64,000 nt of DNA from positions 339,938-403,937 of the forward strand of contig CAJIYI010000001.1 of assembly GCA_905181595.1 (NCBI GenBank). The letters run 5' to 3'. Of the stretch, positions 22,039 through 32,969 are shown piece after piece (position 1 is the first letter of the stretch; every line of letters starts with the position of its first letter). Origin of the DNA: an uncultured SAR86 cluster bacterium. Its GTDB lineage: Bacteria > Pseudomonadota > Gammaproteobacteria > Magnimaribacterales > D2472. The position numbers were made by a program, and so were the translations under genes. A model generated the notes under the pieces. That model did no database searches and was not told the DNA's origin. It worked only from the letters and a program-made list of their open reading frames with translations.

Positions 22039-23163
22039 ATGACCTTTCCTGCAATTTTATTCTTAGAAGATGGAACAGTTTACAAGGGTTTAGGTTTTGG
22101 TAATCAAGCATTGTCTGTTGGTGAGATTGTTTTCAATACCTCGATGTCAGGTTATCAGGAAATAATTACAGATCCATCTTATGCAAAACAAATTATTGCA
22201 TTTACTCATCCTCACATTGGAAATACTGGAACTAATCCCGAAGACAATGAATCAGAGAATATTTATGCTTCAGGTGTTGTGATCAAGGATTTGCCTTCGC
22301 ACTATAGTAATTGGAGGGCCACAGAATCTCTTGAAAGTTTTCTTGAGAGCAAAAAAGCCATTGGAATTGCAAACGTAGATACCCGCCAGTTAACAGCAAA
22401 GTTAAGAGACCATGGCTCCTTAAAAGCCTGCATTGTTCCAGATGGTCATGATGCTTTGGAGTCAGCAAAGAAAGCCATAGAGCAATTTAGTGGATTGGAA
22501 GGCTTAGATCTAGCAAAAGAAGTTACCACTGAAAAGTCTTATCAGTGGGATGAGGGCACGTGGCCTAACTACCAAGATGTCAGTAGCGAAAGGCAAATCG
22601 TAGCCATAGATTTTGGTATTAAGAAGAATATCCTCAGGCTTTTAAAGAAACATGTTGGCAATGTAACGGTTGTAAATGCTCACATTAGCTTTGATGAATT
22701 ATTGGCGTTTAATCCTGATGGGGTATTTTTATCTAACGGACCTGGTGATCCAGAGCCATGTGACTATGCCATCAATCTTATTGAGAAACTATTGCAAATT
22801 AATATGCCAATCTTTGGTATCTGTTTAGGGCATCAACTTCTAGCTTTATCTGGCGGCTGCAATACTTATAAAATGAAATTTGGCCATCATGGTGGCAATC
22901 ATCCTGTTCAAGATATTGAATCAAAAACTGTTTTTATCACCAGTCAGAATCACGGCTTTGCAGTGGACTCATCAAGTCTTCCCAATAATATTAAAGCCAC
23001 GCATGTATCTCTTTTTGATCAAAGTCTTCAAGGCATAGAGTTTACTGATAAGCCGGCTTTTAGTTTTCAAGGTCACCCAGAAGCTAGCCCAGGTCCACAT
23101 GAGCTAGAAGAGCTTTTTCTAAAATTTAAATCTTTAATTCAAGCACATGCCAAAAAGAACTGA
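22039..23163 (+). CDS. carA: Carbamoyl-phosphate synthase small subunit
   Basis: [46 protein letters not shown]. Confidence 0.96.
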   Translation: MTFPAILFLEDGTVYKGLGFGNQALSVGEIVFNTSMSGYQEIITDPSYAKQIIAFTHPHIGNTGTNPEDNESENIYASGVVIKDLPSHYSNWRATESLESFLESKKAIGIANVDTRQLTAKLRDHGSLKACIVPDGHDALESAKKAIEQFSGLEGLDLAKEVTTEKSYQWDEGTWPNYQDVSSERQIVAIDFGIKKNILRLLKKHVGNVTVVNAHISFDELLAFNPDGVFLSNGPGDPEPCDYAINLIEKLLQINMPIFGICLGHQLLALSGGCNTYKMKFGHHGGNHPVQDIESKTVFITSQNHGFAVDSSSLPNNIKATHVSLFDQSLQGIEFTDKPAFSFQGHPEASPGPHELEELFLKFKSLIQAHAKKN

Positions 23164-26100
23164 TATTAAATCTGTCCTAATTATAGGAGCAGGGCCTATT
23201 ATTATTGGTCAAGCATGTGAGTTTGATTACTCTGGAGCTCAAGCTTGTAAGGCGCTCAAGGCAGAAGGGTTTAGGGTAATTCTTGTTAACTCTAACCCCG
23301 CTACAATTATGACAGACCCATTGTTAGCTGATGCAACATACATAGAACCCATTCACTGGGAATCGATTGAAAAAATTATTGAGAAAGAAAGACCCGATGC
23401 TCTTCTGCCTACGATGGGAGGTCAAACAGGACTCAATACAGCGCTTACATTAGCAAAAGAGGGAGTGTTAAAAAAATATAATGTTGAGTTAATTGGCGCC
23501 TCCAGAGAAGCCATTGATAAAGCAGAAGATCGAGAATTATTTGATAAAACCATGAAAGGTATTGGCATCAGCACACCCAATTCAGGCATAGCCCACTCCA
23601 TGGAAGAAGCAATTGAAGTTCAGGCAAGTCTTGGTTTTCCATGTATTATCAGGCCGTCATTTACCTTGGGTGGTTCTGGTGGAGGCATTGCATACAACAT
23701 CCAGGAATTTAAAGAGATCTGCGAAAAAGGATTAGATTTATCTCCTACCACCGAACTACTTATTGATGAGTCACTTTTGGGCTGGAAAGAATATGAGTTA
23801 GAGGTTGTGAGAGATAAAAATGATAACTGCATTATTATTTGTTCAATTGAGAATCTTGATCCTATGGGCGTACACACAGGAGATTCGATCACAGTTGCTC
23901 CAGCACAAACACTCACTGACAAAGAATATCAAGTTCTCCGAGATCAATCCTTTCAAATCTTGCGAGAAATAGGTGTTGAAACCGGTGGGAGTAATGTTCA
24001 GTTCGGAATTAATCCAGTGGATGGAAGAGTAGTTGTTATTGAGATGAATCCCCGGGTAAGTCGATCTTCAGCATTAGCTTCTAAAGCTACGGGGTTTCCC
24101 ATTGCTAAGGTAGCTGCGCTATTATCTGTTGGATTTACCTTAGATGAATTACAGAATGATATTACTGGCGGCTTAACCCCTGCATCATTTGAACCTTCCA
24201 TTGATTACATCGTTACTAAAATTCCTAAGTTTGCTTTTGAAAAATTCCCTCAAGCCAATGCAAGATTAACTACTCAAATGAAGTCAGTAGGAGAGGTTAT
24301 GGGTATTGGAAGAACTTTCCAAGAATCTTTCCAAAAAGCACTGCAAAGTCTTGAAGAAGATTTAATGGGGATTGAAAGTATTCTTGAAGATCACGAAGAT
24401 AAAAGTGAAACCTTGCATTATGAACTTACATTTCCAGGCCCTAGACGTATTTTATATGTCACAGATGCCATGAGGCTTGGATGGGCCCTAGATAAAATTT
24501 ATGAATTGACTGGAGTAGATCACTGGTTTCTTTATCAACTTAAGGAGCTTGTAGACAAAGAGCAATTACTAAAAGATATGAAACTTGCAGATCTTTCCTT
24601 TGAGACAATGCTTGATTTAAAGCAAAGAGGTTTTGCTGATCATAGGATTGCATATTTGATCGGAGCATCAGACAAAGAAGTTCGCTCATTACGACAGAAG
24701 CTTGAAATATTCCCTTCCTTTAAAAGAGTTGATACTTGTGCCGCTGAATTTGCCACAGAAACTGCTTACATGTATTCAAGCTATGAGGGAGTATGTGAAT
24801 CTAGACCTTCAAATAATAAAAAAGTCATTGTTCTTGGTAGCGGTCCCAATAGAATTGGTCAGGGCATTGAGTTTGATTATTGTTGTGTTCATGCATCATT
24901 TGCATTGCAAGAAGAAGGCTATGAGTCAATTATGATTAATTGCAACCCAGAGACTGTTTCAACAGATTACGACACTTCAAATAGATTATATTTTGAACCT
25001 ATTACAGAAGAAAAAGTACTAGATATTATTGATCTAGAGAAACCTGAGGGAGTGATTATCCAGTTTGGCGGGCAAACCCCATTAAAGCTTTCAGAGACAC
25101 TGTTGGAGCATGGAGTAAAAATACTCGGAACAGATGTTGATGCAATTGATCGATCAGAGGACAGAGAACGTTTTCAGTTACTGGCCGAGAAACTTCAGCT
25201 AAAACAGCCATCAAATAAAACCGTAAAAAATTTCGAAGAGGCTTTGATTGCTTCAGAAAAAATTGGTTTTCCTATTGTTGTAAGACCTTCTTATGTATTA
25301 GGCGGAAGGGCTATGGAGCTTGTTCATAATACATTGGAGCTTGAAAAGTATTTAAAAGAAGCTGTAGAAGTATCAGATCAAAAACCCATTCTCCTGGATG
25401 GATACCTAACTGATGCGGTGGAAGTTGATGTAGATGTTATTTCTGATGGAGGCGTCATTGAAATTGGAGGAATCTTGCAGCATATCGAGCAAGCTGGAAT
25501 TCATTCTGGTGATTCTGCATGCTCTTTGCCACCATACAGCCTTTCAGATTCTGTAATTGCAGAAATTGAGACCCAATCCATAAGGATTGCAAAAGAATTA
25601 AATGTTATTGGCTTAATGAATATTCAATTTGCAGTTCAAGGGGAATCAGTTTTTATTATTGAAGTAAATCCTAGGGCCTCAAGGACTGTTCCCTTTATCT
25701 CAAAATGCTTGGGCCAGTCTTTAGTAAAATCAGCAACCAAAGCCATGGTTGGCAAAACATTAAAAGAGATTGGGTTTTCAAATAAATTACCAGACGGTTA
25801 TTTTTTTGTGAAAGAAGCTGTTTTACCATTTGATAAATTTCCATCAGTAGATCCGATTCTTGGTCCAGAAATGAAATCTACTGGAGAGGTAATGGGGATA
25901 GGATCATCGTTTGGAGAGGCATATGCAAAAGCCCAAAAAGCAGCCAATAAAAATATTCCCACTTCAGGACTTGCATTTATTAGCGTAAAAACATCTGATA
26001 GAAAATATTTATCTGAACTCATTCCCTTGATAATTGACCAAGGTTTTTTATTAATAGCTACCAAAGGAACAGCCAAGGTCATTAGTGATCTTGGATATCC

Positions 26101-26353
26101 TGTATCTACTATTAATAAAGTATCTGAGGGCAGACCACATATTGTTGATGAGCTTTTGAATGACACAATTGATTTATTGATCAATACAACTGAAGGGCGT
26201 CAGTCAATTAAAGACTCTGCATCAATTCGCCGCACTGCTCTTCAGAATAAGCTTTTTTGTGTCACAACAATCTTTGGTGCTTTTGCATTGGTTGAGGCAT
26301 TAAGCAAAGATCCTGTGAGCTGGACTTATAATTCATTGCAAGAAATAAATTAA
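23147..26353 (+). CDS. carB: Carbamoyl-phosphate synthase large subunit
   Basis: Duplicated ATP-grasp; [41 protein letters not shown]. Confidence 0.97.
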   Translation: MPKRTDIKSVLIIGAGPIIIGQACEFDYSGAQACKALKAEGFRVILVNSNPATIMTDPLLADATYIEPIHWESIEKIIEKERPDALLPTMGGQTGLNTALTLAKEGVLKKYNVELIGASREAIDKAEDRELFDKTMKGIGISTPNSGIAHSMEEAIEVQASLGFPCIIRPSFTLGGSGGGIAYNIQEFKEICEKGLDLSPTTELLIDESLLGWKEYELEVVRDKNDNCIIICSIENLDPMGVHTGDSITVAPAQTLTDKEYQVLRDQSFQILREIGVETGGSNVQFGINPVDGRVVVIEMNPRVSRSSALASKATGFPIAKVAALLSVGFTLDELQNDITGGLTPASFEPSIDYIVTKIPKFAFEKFPQANARLTTQMKSVGEVMGIGRTFQESFQKALQSLEEDLMGIESILEDHEDKSETLHYELTFPGPRRILYVTDAMRLGWALDKIYELTGVDHWFLYQLKELVDKEQLLKDMKLADLSFETMLDLKQRGFADHRIAYLIGASDKEVRSLRQKLEIFPSFKRVDTCAAEFATETAYMYSSYEGVCESRPSNNKKVIVLGSGPNRIGQGIEFDYCCVHASFALQEEGYESIMINCNPETVSTDYDTSNRLYFEPITEEKVLDIIDLEKPEGVIIQFGGQTPLKLSETLLEHGVKILGTDVDAIDRSEDRERFQLLAEKLQLKQPSNKTVKNFEEALIASEKIGFPIVVRPSYVLGGRAMELVHNTLELEKYLKEAVEVSDQKPILLDGYLTDAVEVDVDVISDGGVIEIGGILQHIEQAGIHSGDSACSLPPYSLSDSVIAEIETQSIRIAKELNVIGLMNIQFAVQGESVFIIEVNPRASRTVPFISKCLGQSLVKSATKAMVGKTLKEIGFSNKLPDGYFFVKEAVLPFDKFPSVDPILGPEMKSTGEVMGIGSSFGEAYAKAQKAANKNIPTSGLAFISVKTSDRKYLSELIPLIIDQGFLLIATKGTAKVISDLGYPVSTINKVSEGRPHIVDELLNDTIDLLINTTEGRQSIKDSASIRRTALQNKLFCVTTIFGAFALVEALSKDPVSWTYNSLQEIN

Positions 26354-26382
26354 ACCTCCTCATTTGATACAATCTTCCTATC

Positions 26383-26859
26383 ATGGATAAATTACCTATT
26401 ACAAAAGCTGGCGAATTAAAAATTTCTAAGCAACTTCATCAACTCAAAACTAAAGATAGAGTGGAAATTTCACAAGCGATTGCAGATGCGCGAGCGCATG
26501 GAGATCTTAAGGAGAACGCTGAATATCATGCAGCCAAAGAGGAGCAAGGATTTATTGAGGCAAAAATTCAAGAGATTGAACATGCTTTAGCAAATGCGCA
26601 GGTAATTGACGTTAAGGATATTCCCGAAACTGGCAGAGTTGTATTTGGCTCCACCATAGATTTATATGACATTAAAAATGAAAAATCTTTAACTTATAAA
26701 ATTGTGGGCAATCTTGAATCTGATCCATCTTTGGGGCTTATTTCAATTCAAACTCCAATTGCAATGGGGTTACTAGGTAAGAATGAAGGCGATGAGGTTA
26801 CAATATCAACCCCATCTGGTGATATTTCATTGGAAATAGAAAAAGTTAAACACTTGTAA
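26383..26859 (+). CDS. greA: Transcription elongation factor GreA
   Basis: IADARAHGDLKENAEYHAAKEEQG. Confidence 0.96.
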   Translation: MDKLPITKAGELKISKQLHQLKTKDRVEISQAIADARAHGDLKENAEYHAAKEEQGFIEAKIQEIEHALANAQVIDVKDIPETGRVVFGSTIDLYDIKNEKSLTYKIVGNLESDPSLGLISIQTPIAMGLLGKNEGDEVTISTPSGDISLEIEKVKHL

Positions 26860-26866
26860 TTAATCT

Positions 26867-27442
26867 ATGCATGCGGACTCTTGGGCTATTAAAGCTAAAC
26901 AACTGGGCTTAAGATCTAGGGCAGTTTTTAAATTAGAAGAGATATTACAAAAAACAAAGGTTTTAAAAAAAGGCTCGAATATTGTTCTTGATATTGGATC
27001 GGCTCCAGGTGGCTGGTCTGAACTCATAAAATCTTTATCACCTCAAGCACAAATCTTTGCAATTGATCTCTTGGAAATGGAGCCAATAGAGGAGGTAAAT
27101 TTTTTTCAGGAGGACATTGCCAATATCAATTCCATAGATGAAATATTCTTATTAAAAAATAAATTTGATCTTGTTATTTCAGATTTAGCCCCCAATTTAA
27201 GTGGTATAAGAGCAGTTGATGAAGAAAATATTTTTGAGTTAAACCTTCTTACACTGGAAACAGCTTCCAGTTATTTAAAAAAAGATCAGGGCTATTTTAT
27301 TATGAAAACATTTCAGAATAGTTCATTAAAAAAACTTAGGTTAACAATGGAAAAGTCTTTTCAATTAGTTCAAACTTACAAGCCAGCTGCTTCTAAAAGC
27401 AAGTCTGGTGAAATATATCTTTACGGAGCAAAGCCATTATGA
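26867..27442 (+). CDS. rlmE: 23S rRNA (uridine-2'-O)-methyltransferase
   Basis: [43 protein letters not shown]; short N-terminus. Confidence 0.9.
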   Translation: MHADSWAIKAKQLGLRSRAVFKLEEILQKTKVLKKGSNIVLDIGSAPGGWSELIKSLSPQAQIFAIDLLEMEPIEEVNFFQEDIANINSIDEIFLLKNKFDLVISDLAPNLSGIRAVDEENIFELNLLTLETASSYLKKDQGYFIMKTFQNSSLKKLRLTMEKSFQLVQTYKPAASKSKSGEIYLYGAKPL

Positions 27443-29352
27443 ATTCAGTCTTAAAAAATGCCTTAGTTTGGGTAGTTCTAGGATCAGCCTTAATATTTAT
27501 TTTTAACAATATTGATAACAGCACCTCAGCTAAACGTGAAATGGTTTCCTATAGCCAGTTTAAGCAAGAGGTTTTATCAGACAATATCTCATCGATTACC
27601 TACAAAGGCGATCAAATGACTATTTTTGGAGAACGCCTAGATGGATCTAGGTTTGAAACTCGTCATCCAATCTACAAGAGAGATGAATCTGTTGATTTAG
27701 CTATTGAGGAGCATGGTGTTGTTACTATCTTTGAAACTGTTGAGCAACCATCTATCTGGGCTCAGCTTCTTGTTGGCGCATTTCCTATCTTATTATTATT
27801 AGGAATTTTCTTTTTCTTTATGAGACAGATGCAAGGAGGCATGTCTGGAAAGGGCGGGCCAATGTCATTTGGAAAAAGCAAAGCTAAACTAATGGAGGGT
27901 GGAAAGGTTACTACTACTTTTGAGGATGTTGCAGGTTGCGAAGAGGCCAAACAAGATGTTCAGGAATTAGTTGATTTTCTTAGAGACCCCACAAGATTTC
28001 AAAAGCTTGGTGGAAAAATACCACGAGGAGTTTTAATGGTAGGTCCTCCGGGCACTGGTAAAACTTTACTCGCTCGAGCAATTGCTGGTGAAGCAAAGGT
28101 TCCATTTTTTTCAATCTCAGGATCAGATTTTGTCGAGATGTTTGTTGGTGTTGGAGCATCTCGAGTGAGAGATATGTTTGAGCAGGCTCAAAAGAACTCT
28201 CCATGTATTATATTTATCGATGAAATCGATGCGGTTGGCAGACATAGAGGTGCCGGCATGGGTGGCGGGCATGATGAGAGAGAGCAAACATTAAACCAAT
28301 TACTTGTTGAGATGGATGGGTTTGATGGCAATGAAGGCGTGATTGTTGTTGCTGCAACCAATAGACCAGATGTATTAGATCCAGCATTACTTCGTCCAGG
28401 AAGGTTTGATAGGCAGGTGGTAGTTGATTTGCCTGATCTGAGAGGCAGAGAGCAAATTTTAAAAGTGCATATGAAAAAAGTACCTCTTTCCAAAGATGTA
28501 GATGCATTGGTTATAGCTAGAGGCACTCCAGGATTTTCTGGAGCAGATTTAGCAAACCTTATCAATGAAGCTGCATTATTTGCTGCCAGATATGGTGATA
28601 AAAAAGTTAATCAAAACCACTTAGATCTTGCAAAAGATAAAATTATGATGGGTCCTGAGCGCAAGTCTATGATCATGAATGAAGAGCAAAAGAGAATTAC
28701 TGCGTATCACGAGTCCGGTCATGCAATTGTTGGTCGCATGATGCCAGAGCATGATCCTGTATACAAAGTAACGATTATTCCTCGTGGAAGAGCTTTGGGA
28801 GTCACCATGTTTCTTCCAGAAGAAGATCGATACATGCAAAGCAAGCAGTATCTTCATAGCAGAATAGCTGCATTGTTTGGAGGAAGGATTGCAGAAGAAA
28901 TTATCAATGGCAAAGACGGCATAACAACGGGTGCCTCCAATGATATTGAAGTTGCCACCGGTATTGCCACAAATATGGTTACAAAGTGGGGCTTATCTGA
29001 TTTAGGACCCCTTAAATATGGTGAGGATGATTCTAGTCCATTCCTAGGTCGCTCTGCATCTCAGGCACCTAAGGGCATAAGTGGAGAAACCTCTAACAGG
29101 ATTGATACTGAAGTTAGAAAAATTATAGATACTGATTATAAAAAGGCCTATAAAATCCTTAAAGATAATTTAGACAAACTTCACGTAATGGCAGAAACAT
29201 TGCTTACCTATGAAACCATCGATGCGGATCAAATAGATGACATCATGGCAGGAGCAGTACCTAGAGCTCCAAAAGACTGGGATGAACCAAAGACACCCAA
29301 AGCAAAAAGGACTAAAAAAACTTCAATTAAGGGCCCTGCAGAAGAGCTATAA
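27439..29352 (+). CDS. ftsH: ATP-dependent zinc metalloprotease FtsH
   Basis: [46 protein letters not shown]. Confidence 0.97.
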   Translation: MNSVLKNALVWVVLGSALIFIFNNIDNSTSAKREMVSYSQFKQEVLSDNISSITYKGDQMTIFGERLDGSRFETRHPIYKRDESVDLAIEEHGVVTIFETVEQPSIWAQLLVGAFPILLLLGIFFFFMRQMQGGMSGKGGPMSFGKSKAKLMEGGKVTTTFEDVAGCEEAKQDVQELVDFLRDPTRFQKLGGKIPRGVLMVGPPGTGKTLLARAIAGEAKVPFFSISGSDFVEMFVGVGASRVRDMFEQAQKNSPCIIFIDEIDAVGRHRGAGMGGGHDEREQTLNQLLVEMDGFDGNEGVIVVAATNRPDVLDPALLRPGRFDRQVVVDLPDLRGREQILKVHMKKVPLSKDVDALVIARGTPGFSGADLANLINEAALFAARYGDKKVNQNHLDLAKDKIMMGPERKSMIMNEEQKRITAYHESGHAIVGRMMPEHDPVYKVTIIPRGRALGVTMFLPEEDRYMQSKQYLHSRIAALFGGRIAEEIINGKDGITTGASNDIEVATGIATNMVTKWGLSDLGPLKYGEDDSSPFLGRSASQAPKGISGETSNRIDTEVRKIIDTDYKKAYKILKDNLDKLHVMAETLLTYETIDADQIDDIMAGAVPRAPKDWDEPKTPKAKRTKKTSIKGPAEEL

Positions 29353-29359
29353 TTCTTTT

Positions 29360-30676
29360 ATGACTATTAAATTTGGTACCGATGGTATTCGTGGACCAGT
29401 AGAATCTAAAATTACTCCAGAGGTATGTCTGAGAATAGGACATGCAGCTGGAATAGTTCTCAAAGAGATGGGCTGGGAAACTGTCTTGATAGGAAAGGAT
29501 ACAAGGGTTTCAGGTTATATGTTGGAATCTGCATTACAAGCTGGCTTTATAGCTGCTGGAGTTAATGTAAGATTACTTGGACCTCTTCCCACACCTGGTG
29601 TTGCCTACCTAACTAAATCATTAAGAAATCAATTTGGATTAGTTATTAGCGCCTCCCACAATGATTATCTCGACAATGGAATAAAGCTTTTTTCAGGCAG
29701 TGGAGAAAAAATTTCTCGTGAAGCCGAAAAAAAGATTGAAAAACTTCTTGCTGGTGAGCTTAAACCTGTTCCAACAGCTCAGCTTGGTAAGGCCAGAAGA
29801 TTTGATGAATCAGGTGATAGATATATAGAATTTTGTAAATCTACAGTTCCGGATGAAGTTTCATTTGAGTCACTACGAATAGTATTAGATTGCGCTCATG
29901 GTGCTTGCTACAAAGTAAGTCCTTCTATTCTGGAAGAACTAGGTGCAGAAGTCATTTCCTTGGGAGCTAGTCCCGATGGTTACAATATTAATCATGAGTG
30001 TGGCTCAACAAGCCCTGAAAAAGCTCAAGAAGAGGTGATCAAGCAAAGAGCAGATTTTGGTATTGCTCTAGATGGCGATGGCGATAGGGTAGTGCTAATA
30101 GACAACAAGGGAAACATACTTGATGGCGATGATATTATGTATATCTTGGCCTATGCTAACCCAAATAGAACAGGTCCATGGTCTGGAATTGTTGGAACCA
30201 CAATGAGTAATTTAGGCTTTGAAGATGGCATAAAGAAATTAGGTTATAAATTTAAACGAGCTGATGTTGGGGACAAGCATGTGAGTCAGATGCTTCAAAA
30301 AGAAGGCTGGTTGCTTGGTGGCGAGCCATCAGGTCATATTATTTGCCGAGATTTAGTTAGCACTGGTGATGGAACAATTGCAGCGTTAAAAGTCATCTCA
30401 TCACTTCTTATGCTGGAGAAAGAACCAGCTGATATTTTAAGAAATTATACAAAAATGCCACAAATCAATATTAATGTAGATGTTCAAAATAAAGATATTC
30501 TTTCTGATGCCAGTATTCAACAATCTATTAAAGAAATTGAATCAGACCTTACTGTTGGAAGAGTGTTAGTAAGACCATCTGGTACTGAAAATAAAATTCG
30601 AGTAATGGTTGAATCAGATGATGAGCCTACTGCAAAAAAATATGCAGAAGATATAGCAAAAATGTTTATTAGTTAG
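29360..30676 (+). CDS. glmM: Phosphoglucosamine mutase
   Basis: MTIKFGTDGIRG, VISASHNDYLDNGIKLF, DGDGDRVVLID; start placed at 29360, not the 29237 ORF extension. Confidence 0.96.
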   Translation: MTIKFGTDGIRGPVESKITPEVCLRIGHAAGIVLKEMGWETVLIGKDTRVSGYMLESALQAGFIAAGVNVRLLGPLPTPGVAYLTKSLRNQFGLVISASHNDYLDNGIKLFSGSGEKISREAEKKIEKLLAGELKPVPTAQLGKARRFDESGDRYIEFCKSTVPDEVSFESLRIVLDCAHGACYKVSPSILEELGAEVISLGASPDGYNINHECGSTSPEKAQEEVIKQRADFGIALDGDGDRVVLIDNKGNILDGDDIMYILAYANPNRTGPWSGIVGTTMSNLGFEDGIKKLGYKFKRADVGDKHVSQMLQKEGWLLGGEPSGHIICRDLVSTGDGTIAALKVISSLLMLEKEPADILRNYTKMPQININVDVQNKDILSDASIQQSIKEIESDLTVGRVLVRPSGTENKIRVMVESDDEPTAKKYAEDIAKMFIS

Positions 30677-30678
30677 AT

Positions 30679-31434
30679 ATGTCATTAACGTTAATTGCTA
30701 ACTGGAAGCTTCATGGCTCCAAGTCCTTTTCTCGGGACTGGTTAAATAGTTTTAATGATTCTTATCAAGGCTCCAGCCTTTCATCCATTGGAATTGCACC
30801 ACCTTCTATATTTATAGATGATCTTACAAAACACATAGATAACCCTGGTATTTCAATAGGGTCTCAAAATGTAGATCATTTTCCCTCTGGCGCAAGAACT
30901 GGAGAAATATCAGCAGATATGGTGGCAGATGCAGGAGGGCAATTTTCACTTGCTGGACATTCCGAAAGAAGAATATTTTTTCAAGAAACTAATGCTGATA
31001 TTGCACTAAAATTAGATTTGATCAGTGAAAGTTCACTGATTCCAATTTTATGTATTGGTGAGTCTATAGATGAAAAAGATCAAAATAAAACTGAAATTAT
31101 TTTAGAGCAACAGATCATCGAGTCTTTGAGCGCTGGTTCAAAATTACAGAATCTAATAATTGCATATGAACCTGTATGGGCTATTGGATCTGGAAGCTCG
31201 GCAGCGCCTGAAGAAATAAATTCAATTCATAAATTGATTAAAGATATAGTACAATCACGTTTTTCTGCGTTAGACCTCCAAGGGGTTATATACGGTGGAA
31301 GTGTTAATATAGAAAATGCATTCCCAATTTTAGAAGAGGAAGAGGTTGATGGGGCTCTTATAGGTGGAGCATCGCTAAATGGAGAAGAGTTTGCAAAAAT
31401 AGCAAATATCTTTAATGAATTAAAGGAATTATAA
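30679..31434 (+). CDS. tpiA: Triosephosphate isomerase
   Basis: IANWKLHG, AGHSERR, AYEPVWAIGSG, YGGSV. Confidence 0.96.
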   Translation: MSLTLIANWKLHGSKSFSRDWLNSFNDSYQGSSLSSIGIAPPSIFIDDLTKHIDNPGISIGSQNVDHFPSGARTGEISADMVADAGGQFSLAGHSERRIFFQETNADIALKLDLISESSLIPILCIGESIDEKDQNKTEIILEQQIIESLSAGSKLQNLIIAYEPVWAIGSGSSAAPEEINSIHKLIKDIVQSRFSALDLQGVIYGGSVNIENAFPILEEEEVDGALIGGASLNGEEFAKIANIFNELKEL

Positions 31435-31438
31435 GAAC

Positions 31439-31744
31439 ATGATTATTACAAGCATTAAAATTATCTGCATTATTCTCGCCATTATTTTAATAGTTCTGGT
31501 CATTTTACAGCAAGGTAAAGGCTCTGATTTAGGCTCAGCATTTGGTGGAGGATCTTCTAATTCTATGTTCGGTGCAGTTGGTCCATCAAATTTTCTTGGA
31601 AAGCTAACTGCTGTAATTGCGGCATTGTTTTTAATTCTTAATTTGGCTCAAGCTGTATTGTTAAAAAATGAAAATACAGAAGTTTTGTTTAGCGAAGATG
31701 AGATTCAAGAAGCTACAAAGGTAGTTGAAATCCCAGTAGAGTAA
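31439..31744 (+). CDS. secG: Preprotein translocase subunit SecG
   Basis: VLVILQQGKGSDLGSAFGGGSSNSMFG. Confidence 0.94.
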   Translation: MIITSIKIICIILAIILIVLVILQQGKGSDLGSAFGGGSSNSMFGAVGPSNFLGKLTAVIAALFLILNLAQAVLLKNENTEVLFSEDEIQEATKVVEIPVE

Positions 31745-31745
31745 A

Positions 31746-32138
31746 TCAGATAATTTTCAGCAACTTTTTTGCATGCATGCTTAAGAGAGTTAGCGCTCCT
31801 GCTATCACCAATAATTCGGAATAGACCCCACTAAACAAAAAAGACAGCCCAAGCATAGAACCACCAATAAGAAATGGTTGAGACTTAAGACCTGTCAGAT
31901 CTAGAAATCTTTCTTTCCCCAAATTACCTGAGTTAAACTTTATTAAAGAGAGAGCTGCTAGAGAAAATCCTGTAACAATCAACCAAGCATGATTAATTGA
32001 ATCTTCAAATAGCATAAAAATTACTAAGTTAGAAGTTAAAATTCCAGCAAATATTAATACAACTAATATGCAGTGCAAAAAACAAAAGAAAGACACAGCA
32101 GCGCCAGCAGAATTTAATATAATTGAAAACTTACCCAT
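31746..32138 (-). CDS. MerC-domain-like small membrane protein
   Basis: MGKFSIILNSAGAAVSFFCFLHCILV ... INHAWLI ... ELLVIAGALTLLSMHAKKL; CxxHC and 4-TM layout resemble the MerC family. Start trimmed to 32138 because the longer ORF runs into tRNA-Leu. Confidence 0.72.
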   Translation of the reverse strand: MGKFSIILNSAGAAVSFFCFLHCILVVLIFAGILTSNLVIFMLFEDSINHAWLIVTGFSLAALSLIKFNSGNLGKERFLDLTGLKSQPFLIGGSMLGLSFLFSGVYSELLVIAGALTLLSMHAKKLLKII

Positions 32139-32161
32139 TGTTATATTATAACATAACAATG
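32136..32161 (-). promoter_or_regulatory. Nested palindrome, Zur-box-like, overlapping extended -10 of the MerC-like gene
   Basis: Plus strand CATTGTTATATTATAACATAACAATG: inner GTTATA-T-TATAAC, outer CATTGTTAT-N8-ATAACAATG; minus strand reads TGTTATAAT, 6 nt from the ATG. Confidence 0.55.
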
Positions 32162-32175
32162 TATGACAACTTAAA

Positions 32176-32262
32176 TGGTGCCGAAAGCGGGACTTGAACC
32201 CGCACGAGCTTTCGCTCACTAACCCCTCAAGCTAGCGTGTCTACCAATTCCACCACTTCGGC
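32176..32262 (-). tRNA. tRNA-Leu(GAG)
   Basis: Reverse complement GCCGAAGTGGTGGAATTGGTAGACACGCTAGCTTGAGGGG...GGTTCAAGTCCCGCTTTCGGCACCA; long variable arm; encoded CCA. Confidence 0.97.
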
Positions 32263-32320
32263 AAAGTGCGGAGATTATATCAAGATATTTTTTTTAATAC
32301 TGAAATAAATTTAAATAAAC

Positions 32321-32348
32321 TTGACCTTCAGTGCATGCTTTCTATACA
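32321..32348 (+). promoter_or_regulatory. Probable sigma70 promoter of tRNA-fMet
   Basis: TTGACC-N16-TATACA, 17 nt upstream of the tRNA. Confidence 0.55.
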
Positions 32349-32364
32349 CTCTATTTCTCTGCGA

Positions 32365-32441
<77 letters not shown>

Positions 32442-32459
32442 GTTAAAGAGAAACGTACT

Positions 32460-32480
32460 GGGGCATTAGCCCCTTTTTTT
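32460..32480 (+). terminator. Intrinsic terminator after tRNA-fMet
   Basis: GGGGC-ATTA-GCCCC-TTTTTTT. Confidence 0.8.
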
Positions 32481-32492
32481 ATTTATATAGTA

Positions 32493-32969
32493 ATGAGAAT
32501 AGAAGAAATAGAAAACACAATAACACCAGTAGTGGAAAGCCATGGATGCGTTCTGTGGGGTGTTGAGTTGTTAAGAGGTAAGAGAAGACCTACCATTAGA
32601 GCTTATATTGATGCTATAGCTGGAGCGACAATCGATGATTGTGAGAAAGTTGCGCAGGACCTCAATTATGAGCTTGCAATAAATGATTCGTTTATCGATC
32701 AAGATTATGTTTTAGAGGTCTCAACACCGGGCATAGATAGAAAGTTTTTTAAAGCAGAGCAACTAGCGCTATTTATTGCAGAAGAGTTTACTTTAAAGTT
32801 AAGAGAAAGCCTTGATGGAAAAAAAACTTTGACTGGAAAATTAGTAAATGTACAGGACAATGAAATTGTATTTAATTGCGGCAATGAAAAACTTAATTTA
32901 AATTTTTTAGACATAGATTTATGTAGACTAAAACCAAATTTTGACGAACTTATGAGGGTGAATAAATAA
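32493..32969 (+). CDS. rimP: Ribosome maturation factor RimP
   Basis: VLWGVELLRGKRRPTIRAYID, YVLEVSTPGIDRKF; start at MRIEEIENTI (32415 ORF start lies in the tRNA). Confidence 0.93.
   Translation: MRIEEIENTITPVVESHGCVLWGVELLRGKRRPTIRAYIDAIAGATIDDCEKVAQDLNYELAINDSFIDQDYVLEVSTPGIDRKFFKAEQLALFIAEEFTLKLRESLDGKKTLTGKLVNVQDNEIVFNCGNEKLNLNFLDIDLCRLKPNFDELMRVNK

Noticed and set aside
25798-28565. Long antisense ORFs (e.g. 25798-26184, 28188-28565) opposite carB and ftsH
   Set aside because: Shadow ORFs inside well-conserved genes; low-complexity compositions and no RBS or family signal.
32139-32219. N-terminal extension MSESSCGFKSRFRHHLSCHTLLCYNIT of the MerC-like ORF
   Set aside because: It is a translation of the tRNA-Leu 3' half and the palindrome; the true start is most likely 32138.
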